From assembly GCA_045533485.1 (NCBI GenBank), contig JAZSHX010000010.1, positions 18,057-82,056 on the forward strand: a DNA stretch of 64,000 nucleotides, given 5' to 3'. Positions 8,943-16,906 of this stretch are shown piece after piece. The stretch comes from Scatosoma sp045533485. Lineage in GTDB: Bacteria; Bacillota; Clostridia; Christensenellales; Borkfalkiaceae. The position numbers were made by a program, and so were the translations under genes. Numbering within the stretch: position 1 is the first letter of the stretch; each line of letters begins with the position of its first letter. The notes under the pieces are model-generated. The model was given only the letters and a program-made list of their open reading frames with translations. It ran no database searches and had not been told where the DNA came from.

Positions 8943-10568
8943 TTAGTACATGCCGCCCATGTCGCCGCCTGCAGGCATAGGAGCAGGGGGGGTGGGGATA
9001 TCCGTAACGATGCTTTCCGTTGTAAGCAAGGTAGCCGCAACGGACGCCGCGTTTTGCAACACCGAACGGGTAACTTTCGTCGGGTCGATGATACCGCTTT
9101 CCACCATGTCGCAGAACTTGTTGTTCAAAGCGTCAAAGCCGTAGTTTGCTTTTTTGGACGAAAGCACTTTATCCACGATAACCGAACCGTCCAAGCCTGC
9201 GTTTTTCGCGATTTGTCTAATGGGTTCTTCCAACGCCTTCAAAACGATAGACGCGCCCGTCTTTTCATCGCCTTGCAAGGAAGCTACAAGCTTCTTCACG
9301 GTAGGCACAGCGGAAAGCAGTGCACTGCCGCCGCCGGGCACGTAGCCTTCTTCTACCGCCGCGCGCGTAGCCGCCAAAGCATCGTCGATGCGAAGCTTTT
9401 TCTCTTTCATTTCCACTTCGGTTGCCGCGCCGACGCTAATCACTGCAACGCCGCCAGCAAGCTTCGCAAGGCGTTCTTGCAATTTTTCTCTATCGTAATC
9501 GGATTTGGTTTCCGCGATTTGCGCTTTGATGGACGCGATGCGCGCCTTGATATCTTCCACGTCGCCGATACCGCCCACGATGGTGGTGTTTTCCTTGTCA
9601 ACGCGTACGCTGGTTGCTCTACCAAGCATATCAAGCGTAACGTCCTTGAATTCTAAGCCAAGGTCGGAAGAAATCACTTGACCGCCCGTCAAAACGGCGA
9701 TGTCGCGGAGCATCTCCTTTCTTCTGTCGCCAAAACCGGGCGCTTTCACTGCAACGGAGTTAAACACGCCTTTGAGTTTGTTCACGATAAGCGCCGCAAG
9801 CGCGTCGCCTTCCACGTCTTCCGCGATAATCAAAAGCTTTGCGCCTTGTTGCGCAAGGGGTTCGATAACGGGCAACACTTCTTGCAAGGAAGAAATTTTC
9901 TTATCCGTGATAAGAATATACGGATTTTCTAAAACGGCTTCCATTTTATCGGTGTTGGTAACCATATACGCCGACGCATAACCGCGGTCAAATTGCATAC
10001 CTTCCACGGTGGAAAGTTCGGTGTTCATAGATTTACCTTCTTCTACGGTGATAACGCCGTCCTTGCCTACGATTTCCATAGCTTTTGCGATCAACGCGCC
10101 CACTTCGGGGTTGCCTGCGGAAATGGAAGCGGTTTGTTCAATCGCCTTGTTGCTTTCCACAGCTTTGGAAATGCCTTTCAAATGCGCTACGGTAGCGTCT
10201 ACCGCCTTTTTGATACCTTCTTTCAAAATGATAGGGTTTGCGCCTGCCGCAAGGTTTTTCAAACCTTCGCGCACAATCGCTTGCGCCAAAACGACAGCGG
10301 TGGTGGTACCGTCGCCTGCCACGTCGTTGGTTTTGGTGGAAACTTCTTTTACAAGCTGCGCACCCATATTTTCAAACGGGTCGTTGAGTTCAATTTCTTT
10401 TGCAATCGTCACGCCGTCGTTGGTGATAAGCGGTGCGCCGAACTTTTTGTCAAGCACAACGTTTCTGCCCTTAGGGCCAAGCGTAATTTTCACCGTATCC
10501 GCAAGCACGTTTACGCCTGCTTCCAACGCTTTTCTTGCGTCTTCTCCGTATTTAATCTGTTTTGCCAT
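8943..10568 (-). CDS. groL: Chaperonin GroEL (60 kDa)
   Basis: Subunit of the double-ring ATP-driven folding chamber. The 541 aa length is standard; the ATP-site GDGTTTAV and the family signature AATRAAVEEG are present, and the C-terminus carries the flexible Gly-Met tail (GGDMGGM). It lies 27 nt downstream of groS on the minus strand and is expressed from the same promoter. Confidence 0.98.
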   Translation of the reverse strand: MAKQIKYGEDARKALEAGVNVLADTVKITLGPKGRNVVLDKKFGAPLITNDGVTIAKEIELNDPFENMGAQLVKEVSTKTNDVAGDGTTTAVVLAQAIVREGLKNLAAGANPIILKEGIKKAVDATVAHLKGISKAVESNKAIEQTASISAGNPEVGALIAKAMEIVGKDGVITVEEGKSMNTELSTVEGMQFDRGYASAYMVTNTDKMEAVLENPYILITDKKISSLQEVLPVIEPLAQQGAKLLIIAEDVEGDALAALIVNKLKGVFNSVAVKAPGFGDRRKEMLRDIAVLTGGQVISSDLGLEFKDVTLDMLGRATSVRVDKENTTIVGGIGDVEDIKARIASIKAQIAETKSDYDREKLQERLAKLAGGVAVISVGAATEVEMKEKKLRIDDALAATRAAVEEGYVPGGGSALLSAVPTVKKLVASLQGDEKTGASIVLKALEEPIRQIAKNAGLDGSVIVDKVLSSKKANYGFDALNNKFCDMVESGIIDPTKVTRSVLQNAASVAATLLTTESIVTDIPTPPAPMPAGGDMGGMY

Positions 10569-10595
10569 GATAAGCTCTCCTTTTATTGATTATTT

Positions 10596-10883
10596 TCAGT
10601 CTTCTACGATAGCGAGAATATCGCTTTGTTTGATGATGGTAAATTCTTTGCCGTCCACTTTGAAATCAGAGCCCGCGTATTTAGAGCAAAGCACCTTGTC
10701 GCCGACTTTCACTTGCATAACGATTTCCTTGCCGTCGATAATGCCGCCGGGGCCAACTGCAACCACTTGGCAGGTTTGGGGCTTTTCTTGCGCGGAAGTG
10801 GGGAGATAAAAACCGCTTTTGGTCTTTTCTTCCACGGTAACGCTTTCTACGACAACTTTGTCAAATAAAGGTTTAATGTTCAT
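10596..10883 (-). CDS. groS: Co-chaperonin GroES
   Basis: Lid of the GroEL chamber, 95 aa. The mobile loop region is around residues 17-32, and the chain ends in the typical ILAIVED. A strong Shine-Dalgarno (TTGGAGG) precedes it. First gene of the groES-groEL operon. The 5' region has no recognisable CIRCE element, so the HrcA control common in Firmicutes is not evident. Confidence 0.97.
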   Translation of the reverse strand: MNIKPLFDKVVVESVTVEEKTKSGFYLPTSAQEKPQTCQVVAVGPGGIIDGKEIVMQVKVGDKVLCSKYAGSDFKVDGKEFTIIKQSDILAIVED

Positions 10884-10901
10884 AAATATCCTCCAAGATA
10901 T

Positions 10902-10916
10902 GCAGGAAAAACCTGC
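10902..10916 (-). promoter_or_regulatory. Small hairpin in the groESL leader
   Basis: GCAGG-AAAAA-CCTGC is a perfect 5 bp stem just upstream of the groS ribosome-binding site. It is not a CIRCE element (TTAGCACTC-N9-GAGTGCTAA is absent). It could influence translation or stability; no function is proven. Confidence 0.4.
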
Positions 10917-10939
10917 TTGTAATTTTTATATACGATTAT

Positions 10940-10967
10940 ATTATAAACGCTTTTACGCTTTTGTCAA
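10940..10967 (-). promoter_or_regulatory. Sigma-A promoter of groES-groEL
   Basis: Read on the minus strand: TTGACA (10967-10962), a 16 bp spacer containing the repeated GCGTAAAAGCG, and TATAAT (10945-10940). The leader to groS is about 50 nt. Confidence 0.8.
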
Positions 10968-11039
10968 ACAAAAAAAGGTAAAATATGTAAGAAAAATTTT
11001 AAGAATAAAAACTTGCGTGTAAAAACGCAACGCAAAGTA

Positions 11040-11068
11040 TTGATTTTCAAGAAAATTTATGGTATAAT
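11040..11068 (+). promoter_or_regulatory. Sigma-A promoter of the dCMP deaminase-purB-exporter operon
   Basis: TTGATT at 11040-11045, a 17 bp spacer and TATAAT at 11063-11068. The seven following genes have gaps of only 7-18 nt and the next terminator is at 16702, so one transcript of about 5.6 kb is likely. Confidence 0.8.
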
Positions 11069-11102
11069 ACAAAGTGGATAAAAATGAAAAGGAGCAAGTA
11101 TT

Positions 11103-11561
11103 ATGGCACAAATGACAAAATGGGATCACCGTTTTATGCAACTGACGGAAACGGTGGCAACTTGGTCAAGCTGCTTTCAAGAAAACCGCCACGTAGGCGC
11201 AATTATCGTCAAGGACAAAAGAGTAATGACGACGGGCTATAACGGCGCGCCGGCGGGGGTAAAAAGCTGTGAAGAAAAGGGGGAATGTTTGCGTAGAAAA
11301 TTGCAAATTCCCAGCGGTACGAAGCACGAGCTTTGTTTTGCGGTACACGCCGAACAAAACGCCATTATCCAAGCCGCAAAATACGGCATTGACATCAACG
11401 GTTCCACGTTATATTGTACGCATCAGCCGTGCGTCATTTGCGCGAAAATGATTATCAACGCAGGGATTAAGCGCGTTGTATATAAAGAAGGCTATCCCGA
11501 CGAATTTTCCTTGCAGCTTTTTGAAGAAGCGCAGGTATCTGTCGAAAAATATGAAGAGTAA
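11103..11561 (+). CDS. dCMP deaminase (ComEB-like)
   Basis: Zinc-dependent deaminase converting dCMP to dUMP for thymidylate synthesis. The HAE motif (about residue 80) and PCVIC (about 109-113) supply the zinc ligands and catalytic Glu. The stretch with Cys residues near 55-62 may bind a second zinc, as in other bacterial members. 152 aa is typical. First gene of a long operon; its Shine-Dalgarno is AAGGAG. Confidence 0.88.
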   Translation: MAQMTKWDHRFMQLTETVATWSSCFQENRHVGAIIVKDKRVMTTGYNGAPAGVKSCEEKGECLRRKLQIPSGTKHELCFAVHAEQNAIIQAAKYGIDINGSTLYCTHQPCVICAKMIINAGIKRVVYKEGYPDEFSLQLFEEAQVSVEKYEE

Positions 11562-11573
11562 GGAGTTTTAACT

Positions 11574-12095
11574 ATGAGCAATCCTATCGTAACGTTTGAA
11601 ATGGAGAACGGCAAAACGTTCAAGGCGGAGCTGTATCCCGATAAAGCGCCCAACACGGTCAACAACTTTTTGTCGCTGGTCAACAAGGGCTATTATAACG
11701 GCTTGATTTTCCACCGCGTCATCTCCGGTTTTATGATTCAAGGCGGCGATCCCACCGGTACGGGTATGGGCGGCCCCGGCTATCATATCAAGGGTGAATT
11801 TGCAGGCAACGGTTTTAAGCAAAACGATATTTCCCACGTGCGCGGCGTGCTTTCGATGGCGCGTGCGCAAAATCCCAACTCCGCAGGTTCGCAATTTTTC
11901 GTGATGCACGAAGAAGCCGATTATTTGGACGGACAATACGCGGCGTTTGGCAAAGTGTTTGAAGGGTTGGACACCGTTGACGCTATTGCAAACGTAAAAA
12001 CCGACTGGAACGATAAACCCTACGAAGAACAAAAAATCAAATGCATTACGGCGGAAACGTTCGGCGTGCAATATAACGAACCCGAGAAAGTGTAA
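11574..12095 (+). CDS. Cyclophilin-type peptidyl-prolyl cis-trans isomerase
   Basis: 173 aa cytoplasmic cyclophilin without signal peptide. Catalytic FHRVI, GFMIQGGD and GSQFFV motifs are intact. The position usually occupied by the cyclosporin-contact Trp is Tyr (YLDGQYAAFG), as in many bacterial cyclophilins. It lies 12 nt after the deaminase gene and 12 nt before purB. Confidence 0.93.
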   Translation: MSNPIVTFEMENGKTFKAELYPDKAPNTVNNFLSLVNKGYYNGLIFHRVISGFMIQGGDPTGTGMGGPGYHIKGEFAGNGFKQNDISHVRGVLSMARAQNPNSAGSQFFVMHEEADYLDGQYAAFGKVFEGLDTVDAIANVKTDWNDKPYEEQKIKCITAETFGVQYNEPEKV

Positions 12096-12107
12096 GAGGT
12101 ACGAAAT

Positions 12108-13541
12108 ATGGATAACAGCATTTACAACAATCCGCTTATCACGCGCTATGCAAGCAAGGAAATGCAACACGCGTTTTCCGACGAAAAGCGTTTCAAGCTT
12201 TGGAGAAAGCTTTGGATTGCGCTTGCCGAATCGGAAATGGAGCTTGGCTTGCAGGTAACGCAAGAACAAGTGGACGAGCTCAAAGCGTATGCGGAGCAAA
12301 TCGACTACGATTTGGCGGCGAAGTTTGAAAGAGAAGTGCGTCACGACGTAATGGCGCACGTAAAAGCGTACGGCGAATATGCCAAAAAGGCAATGCCGAT
12401 TATTCATCTTGGCGCAACCAGTTGCTTTGTCAACTGCAACGCCGAAGCGATTATGCTGGACGAAGCGCTGGATATTATCTTGAAAAAGCTTGTCAACGTA
12501 ATGGATAAGCTGAAAAAATTTGCGTTGCAATACAAGGCAGTGCCTACGCTTGGCTTTACGCATTTGCAGCCCGCGCAGCTTACGACGGTAGGCAAACGCG
12601 CTACGCTTTGGCTGCAAGATTTGGAAATGGACTACGAAAATCTTATGAACGCCAAGCAGCATATCCGTTTGCGCGGCGTAAAAGGCACGACGGGTACGCA
12701 AGCCAGCTTTATGGAATTGTTCACGGGCGACGAAGATAAGGTGAAAGAGCTTGAAAAACGCGTAGTAAACAAGCTTGGCTATGATAAAGTGTACGGCGTT
12801 ACAGGGCAAACGTACCCCAGAAAGCTGGATTATAACGTACTTTGCGTGCTTTCGCAAATTGCGCAAAGCGCGTACAAATTCTCCAACGATATCCGCATTT
12901 TGCAAAATATGAAGGAAATCGAAGAACCGTTTGAAAAGAACCAAATCGGTTCGTCGGCGATGGCGTACAAGCGCAACCCTATGCGCTCCGAGCGTATCGG
13001 CGCGTTGGCTCGTTACGTAATTTCCTTGCCTATGAACAGTGCGCTTACCGCGTCTACGCAATGGTTTGAACGCACGCTGGACGATTCCGCAAACAGACGT
13101 ATTGTCAACGCACAAGCGTTCTTGTCCGTAGACGCCATTTTGAATATTTATATGAACGTAGCGGAAAATTTAGTCGTTTACGAAAAGGTAATCGCAAAGC
13201 ATATCCGCGCGGAGCTTCCGTTTATGGCAACGGAAAACATTATGATGGCTTGCGTAAAAGCAGGCGGCAACCGTCAAGAATTGCATGAGCGTATTCGCGT
13301 GCTTTCCATGGAAGCAGGCAAAAACGTCAAAGTGGAAGGCGGCGAAAACAACTTGCTGGATTTGATCAAGCAAGACGAAATGTTTAAGCCCGTTTGGGAT
13401 AAGCTTGACGAAATTTTGGACGCGGAAAAATTCATCGGCAGAGCGCCTTCGCAAACGGTGGAATTTATCGCAAACGAAATTGATCCCATTTTGGAAAAAC
13501 ACGCGGCGTTGCTTGGCGAAAAGGGCGACGTACGCGTATAA
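12108..13541 (+). CDS. purB: Adenylosuccinate lyase
   Basis: Fumarase-superfamily enzyme acting twice in purine synthesis (SAICAR to AICAR, adenylosuccinate to AMP). The signature loop SSAMAYKRNP near residue 281 replaces the more common SSxMPxKxN proline with alanine. The catalytic His regions (around GATSCFV and GFTHLQPAQ) are present, and 477 aa fits. It is embedded between nucleotide metabolism and a peptide-modification-like cassette in one operon. Confidence 0.95.
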   Translation: MDNSIYNNPLITRYASKEMQHAFSDEKRFKLWRKLWIALAESEMELGLQVTQEQVDELKAYAEQIDYDLAAKFEREVRHDVMAHVKAYGEYAKKAMPIIHLGATSCFVNCNAEAIMLDEALDIILKKLVNVMDKLKKFALQYKAVPTLGFTHLQPAQLTTVGKRATLWLQDLEMDYENLMNAKQHIRLRGVKGTTGTQASFMELFTGDEDKVKELEKRVVNKLGYDKVYGVTGQTYPRKLDYNVLCVLSQIAQSAYKFSNDIRILQNMKEIEEPFEKNQIGSSAMAYKRNPMRSERIGALARYVISLPMNSALTASTQWFERTLDDSANRRIVNAQAFLSVDAILNIYMNVAENLVVYEKVIAKHIRAELPFMATENIMMACVKAGGNRQELHERIRVLSMEAGKNVKVEGGENNLLDLIKQDEMFKPVWDKLDEILDAEKFIGRAPSQTVEFIANEIDPILEKHAALLGEKGDVRV

Positions 13542-13559
13542 CGCAAGGAGAAAGGGCAA

Positions 13560-14279
13560 ATGATTTACGATATCGCGGGGTTAAGGATGGCGATAGATAA
13601 CCGCCTGAATTTTACAGCTCGCTTTTGTGAAAAATACGTATCCGGCGACCAAACTTCGCCCGTGGATTTACGGGCGGCGGTTACGGATGAAGAATTTTAT
13701 GCGGAAAAAGCCGTGGCAAACGGTAACTTTTCCGACGGGTACATTGAAAATATTTGTATGTACCGTAAAATTTGTAAACAGTTGCCCGTATTCAACCGTA
13801 TGCTTTTGCACGCGGCAGTGCTTGCCTACGACAACGCAGGGTACGCGTTTTTAGGCAGAAGCGGCACGGGAAAATCCACGCATACGGGGCTTTGGCTCAA
13901 ACATATACCGGGCGCGAAAATCGTCAACGGCGATAAGCCCATTTTGTCCTATATCGACGGCGAATTTACCGCCTACGGTACGCCGTGGATGGGTAAGGAA
14001 GGTTTGGGCGAAAACACAAGCGTACCCTTAAAAGGTCTTTGCTTTTTAGAACAAGCCAAGGAAAACAGTATTCGCCGTTTGTCGGTAAACGAAGCGGCGA
14101 AGCGCGTATTCGTGCAGGTGCTTATCCCCGAAGAAGAAGAAAATGCCAAGCGCACGCTGGAGCTTATCGACCGCTTGATTGCAACCGTGCCTTGCTATTT
14201 GTTGCAATGCGACATTTCTCAAACGGCAGTGCAAACTTCCTTTGAAGCGATGACGGGCAAAGCGTATACGCAAAAATAA
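13560..14279 (+). CDS. HPr kinase C-terminal-like P-loop protein
   Basis: 239 aa. A Walker A motif GRSGTGKST spans residues 99-107, preceded by a conserved His-containing strand (LLHAAVLAY). Later GDKPIL and GTPWMGKEG resemble the HprK-like proteins found in RiPP clusters (for example lasso-peptide Ser kinases). The N-terminal 80 residues show no domain I recognise. It lies between purB and a PqqD-like gene with gaps of 18 and 17 nt, which argues against a role in carbon catabolite control and for peptide phosphorylation or modification. The substrate is unknown. Confidence 0.7.
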   Translation: MIYDIAGLRMAIDNRLNFTARFCEKYVSGDQTSPVDLRAAVTDEEFYAEKAVANGNFSDGYIENICMYRKICKQLPVFNRMLLHAAVLAYDNAGYAFLGRSGTGKSTHTGLWLKHIPGAKIVNGDKPILSYIDGEFTAYGTPWMGKEGLGENTSVPLKGLCFLEQAKENSIRRLSVNEAAKRVFVQVLIPEEEENAKRTLELIDRLIATVPCYLLQCDISQTAVQTSFEAMTGKAYTQK

Positions 14280-14296
14280 CCAACAGAGGTGGAAAT

Positions 14297-14560
14297 ATGA
14301 AACTTAAATCGGGATTTGTAGTACGCCAAGTCGGCGACGATTTCGTGGTAGTACCCGTGGGGGAAATGTGCAAACAATTCCACGGTATGATTAACGTCAA
14401 CGAAACGGGCGCTATGCTTTGGAAATTCTTTTCCGCGGAGCATACCTTGGAAGAGGCGGTAGATATGCTGCTTGGCGAATTTAACGTAGAACGCGAAATT
14501 GCACAAGCGGACGTGGAAAAGTTTATGAAGCTTATTCAAGAAAATAAGTTTAACGATTAA
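14297..14560 (+). CDS. PqqD-family protein (RiPP-recognition-element fold)
   Basis: 87 aa. The pattern of an N-terminal beta region (FVVRQVGDDFVVVPVG), a central NETGAMLWKFF helix and a C-terminal helical part matches PqqD-like winged-helix peptide-binding proteins. These dock a precursor leader peptide for a modifying enzyme. No radical-SAM partner is adjacent; the likely partners are the kinase-like protein upstream and the peptidase downstream. Confidence 0.75.
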   Translation: MKLKSGFVVRQVGDDFVVVPVGEMCKQFHGMINVNETGAMLWKFFSAEHTLEEAVDMLLGEFNVEREIAQADVEKFMKLIQENKFND

Positions 14561-14567
14561 GCCGATT

Positions 14568-15011
14568 ATGCAAGAAAAATTCACGATTGAACAAGTGCTG
14601 CAAACGCGCGGCACGTATATAGGTCCGACGATGGGCGTGAGTATGCTGCCCATGCTCAAAACAGGGCGCGATACCATCGTTGTGCAGGCGAAAACCGAGC
14701 GTTTACAACCGTTAGACGTAGCGCTTTATAAGCGTGGAGACGATTACGTGTTGCATCGTGTTATTCAGGTCGTGGACGGTGGGTATATTATCCGCGGGGA
14801 TAACTGCTATAACGATGAAAACGTCCCCGAAGAAACGGTAATCGGCGTTTTAACGGAGTTTTTCCAAGCGGATAAGCACGTAAAATGCACGGACGAAAAA
14901 TACCTTGCCTATGCAAAAAAACGAGTAAAAAACTATAAAAGACGCTGGTATTTTATGAGAACGCATGCGTTTGGCGGTAAAATTTTACGAAAGCTTAAGT
15001 TAAAGAAATAA
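14568..15011 (+). CDS. S24/S26 (signal-peptidase-like) serine peptidase
   Basis: 147 aa. The GVSMLPML motif (about residues 24-31) carries the candidate nucleophile Ser. The second motif VLHRVI (about 62-67) has a His where bacterial signal peptidase I uses Lys, as in the SipW/archaeal Ser-His type. IIRGDNCYNDE resembles the S26 third box. I see no strong N-terminal membrane anchor, unusual for a true signal peptidase. It probably trims a peptide exported by the ABC protein that follows 12 nt later. Confidence 0.75.
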   Translation: MQEKFTIEQVLQTRGTYIGPTMGVSMLPMLKTGRDTIVVQAKTERLQPLDVALYKRGDDYVLHRVIQVVDGGYIIRGDNCYNDENVPEETVIGVLTEFFQADKHVKCTDEKYLAYAKKRVKNYKRRWYFMRTHAFGGKILRKLKLKK

Positions 15012-15023
15012 TAAGGAAGAATT

Positions 15024-16697
15024 ATGGTGAAACAAGCAACGCAACAAAAGGGAAAAATTTGGCTGAAAAGGCGAACGGGTAAATATCGCGGCTCCGTCGT
15101 TTTTTTGGCGTGCGTAAACGCGGTTGCAACGGCGCTTTCCTTGGCGTTTGCCTTTCTTGTCCGCTATTTGATTAACGGCGCGGCAAACGGGCAGGAAAAG
15201 GCAATTTGGATTTTTGCAGGCGTATTGCTTGGCGTGCTGTTTTTGCGTATTTTCTTAAATACGCTTGCGCGGTATTTGGCGGAACGCCAGCGCGCGAAAA
15301 TTACGGCGGAATTGCGTACGGAGCTGTTTGGGAAAATTCTCCGTTCGGATTTTGAAAAGGTGCAAGCGTATCACAGCGGCGAGCTGTTGAACCGCTTAAC
15401 AAGCGACGTAACGGAAGTAGCGACGGACACGGTCGGCTTGTTGCCCGCGCTTGTGGGTATGATCGTGCAGTGCTTTGGTGCGATTGCGGCACTTATCTTG
15501 ATTGATCCTTTGTTTACGGCGATTTACGTGTTCTGTGGCGGCGTGTTCGGCGCAATCACGGCGGTGTTCCGCAAGCAAATCAAAAAACGCCAAAAGCAAG
15601 TGCTGGAAGCGGACGGCGCGTCAAGATCGTTTATGCAAGAAAGCGTGGCGTCCACGTTGACGATAAAAGCGTACGGCGCGGAAGAAAAAACGCGCAAAAA
15701 AGCAGGCGCGCTTGCCGAAAATTATTATCAGGCGCGTATGAGCCGCAACCGTTTAAGCTCTCTTATGAGCGCAATGTTTTCGTTGCTTGGCAATTTCGGC
15801 TTGATTTTTGCCATTATTTGGTGTAGCGTAAGCGTGTTGCAAAACGGCGTTCACGCAGACTACGGCGCGATGCTTTCCGTGGTGCTTTTGCTTATGCAGC
15901 TGCAACAACCGTTCACGGCGTTTTCATCGTGGGTGCCGTTGTACTACGCGCGCCTTACCAGCGGCGAACGCTTGTCCCAAGTGGACGATATCCCTTGTGA
16001 GTGTATCGTTGCGCCTGCGCAAGATATAAGCGCGTATGATACGCTGGTTGGTATAACGGTCGAAAGCGTTGATTTTACCTATGATAGAACGGCAGTATTG
16101 CGTGATGCGTGTGTAACCTTAAAAAAGGGTGAAACCGTTTGCGTAACGGGGGAAAGCGGCAGCGGTAAAAGTACGCTGTTTAAGCTTTTATTAAGCGTTT
16201 TAACGCCAAGCGCAGGTGGACTTTGGTTGCTTGGCGAACAGGGCGAAAAAACGCCTTTAACGGCAAAAGAACGCGATTTGTTTGCGTACGTACCGCAGGG
16301 CAAGTTCTTGTTTTCGGGAACTATTTATGAAAATTTGACCTTTTTCACACAACCGGCGGACGATGCGGAAGAGAAGATTAAAGACGCACTGAAAACGGCG
16401 TGCGCGGAGTTCGTTTGGGATTTACCCCTTGGCTTGCAAACGCCGCTTGGCGAAAACGGCGTAGGGCTTTCCGAAGGGCAAATGCAACGCTTGGCTGTAG
16501 CAAGGGCTATTCTTTCGGGCAGACCGATATTGCTTTTAGATGAAGCGACCAGCGCGTTAGACGGCGATACGGAGCGTAAAATGCTGGAAAATATCAAAGC
16601 GTTGCCGAATAAAACGTGCTTGATGGTAACGCATCGACCTGCGGCGCTGGAAATTGCCGACAAAGTATTGACGGTAAAAGACGGACAAATAAATTAA
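15024..16697 (+). CDS. ABC exporter, fused membrane and ATPase domains
   Basis: 557 aa half-transporter. The N-terminal six-helix domain covers roughly residues 25-320. The ATPase domain has Walker A GESGSGKST (about 375), signature LSEGQMQRL (about 481) and Walker B ILLLDEATSAL. There is no N-terminal C39 peptidase domain, so any leader removal must come from another protein such as the S26-like peptidase upstream. Last gene of the operon; a terminator follows at once. Confidence 0.88.
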   Translation: MVKQATQQKGKIWLKRRTGKYRGSVVFLACVNAVATALSLAFAFLVRYLINGAANGQEKAIWIFAGVLLGVLFLRIFLNTLARYLAERQRAKITAELRTELFGKILRSDFEKVQAYHSGELLNRLTSDVTEVATDTVGLLPALVGMIVQCFGAIAALILIDPLFTAIYVFCGGVFGAITAVFRKQIKKRQKQVLEADGASRSFMQESVASTLTIKAYGAEEKTRKKAGALAENYYQARMSRNRLSSLMSAMFSLLGNFGLIFAIIWCSVSVLQNGVHADYGAMLSVVLLLMQLQQPFTAFSSWVPLYYARLTSGERLSQVDDIPCECIVAPAQDISAYDTLVGITVESVDFTYDRTAVLRDACVTLKKGETVCVTGESGSGKSTLFKLLLSVLTPSAGGLWLLGEQGEKTPLTAKERDLFAYVPQGKFLFSGTIYENLTFFTQPADDAEEKIKDALKTACAEFVWDLPLGLQTPLGENGVGLSEGQMQRLAVARAILSGRPILLLDEATSALDGDTERKMLENIKALPNKTCLMVTHRPAALEIADKVLTVKDGQIN

Positions 16698-16701
16698 AAA
16701 A

Positions 16702-16726
16702 CACACCCAATAACGGGTGTGCTTTT

Positions 16727-16727
<1 letters not shown>
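16702..16727 (+). terminator. Terminator of the purB-exporter operon
   Basis: CACACCC (16702-16708), loop AATAAC, GGGTGTG (16715-16721), then CTTTTT. The T run touches the 3' end of the opposite-strand tRNA-Val. Confidence 0.87.
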
Positions 16728-16803
<76 letters not shown>

Positions 16804-16820
16804 AAATAATTTGTATGCCT

Positions 16821-16849
16821 ATTATATCAAATAAATGATAAGCCGTCAA
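16821..16849 (-). promoter_or_regulatory. Sigma-A promoter of tRNA-Val
   Basis: On the minus strand TTGACG (16849-16844), a 17 bp spacer and TATAAT (16826-16821), 17 bp before the tRNA 5' end. Confidence 0.85.
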
Positions 16850-16867
16850 TTATTTTTGCATAGTATA

Positions 16868-16899
16868 TAAAAACTCCCACGCAAATTTTGCGTGGGAGT
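16868..16899 (-). terminator. Terminator of the PadR/coiled-coil gene
   Basis: Perfect stem ACTCCCACGCAAA with its complement; read on the minus strand it ends in a T run. It lies 8 nt after the stop codon. Confidence 0.9.
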
Positions 16900-16906
16900 A
16901 GTCGTT

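Noticed and set aside
11568..13115. A 515-codon minus-strand frame opposite the cyclophilin gene and purB
   Set aside because: It crosses two certain genes on the other strand and has typical antisense composition without any domain.
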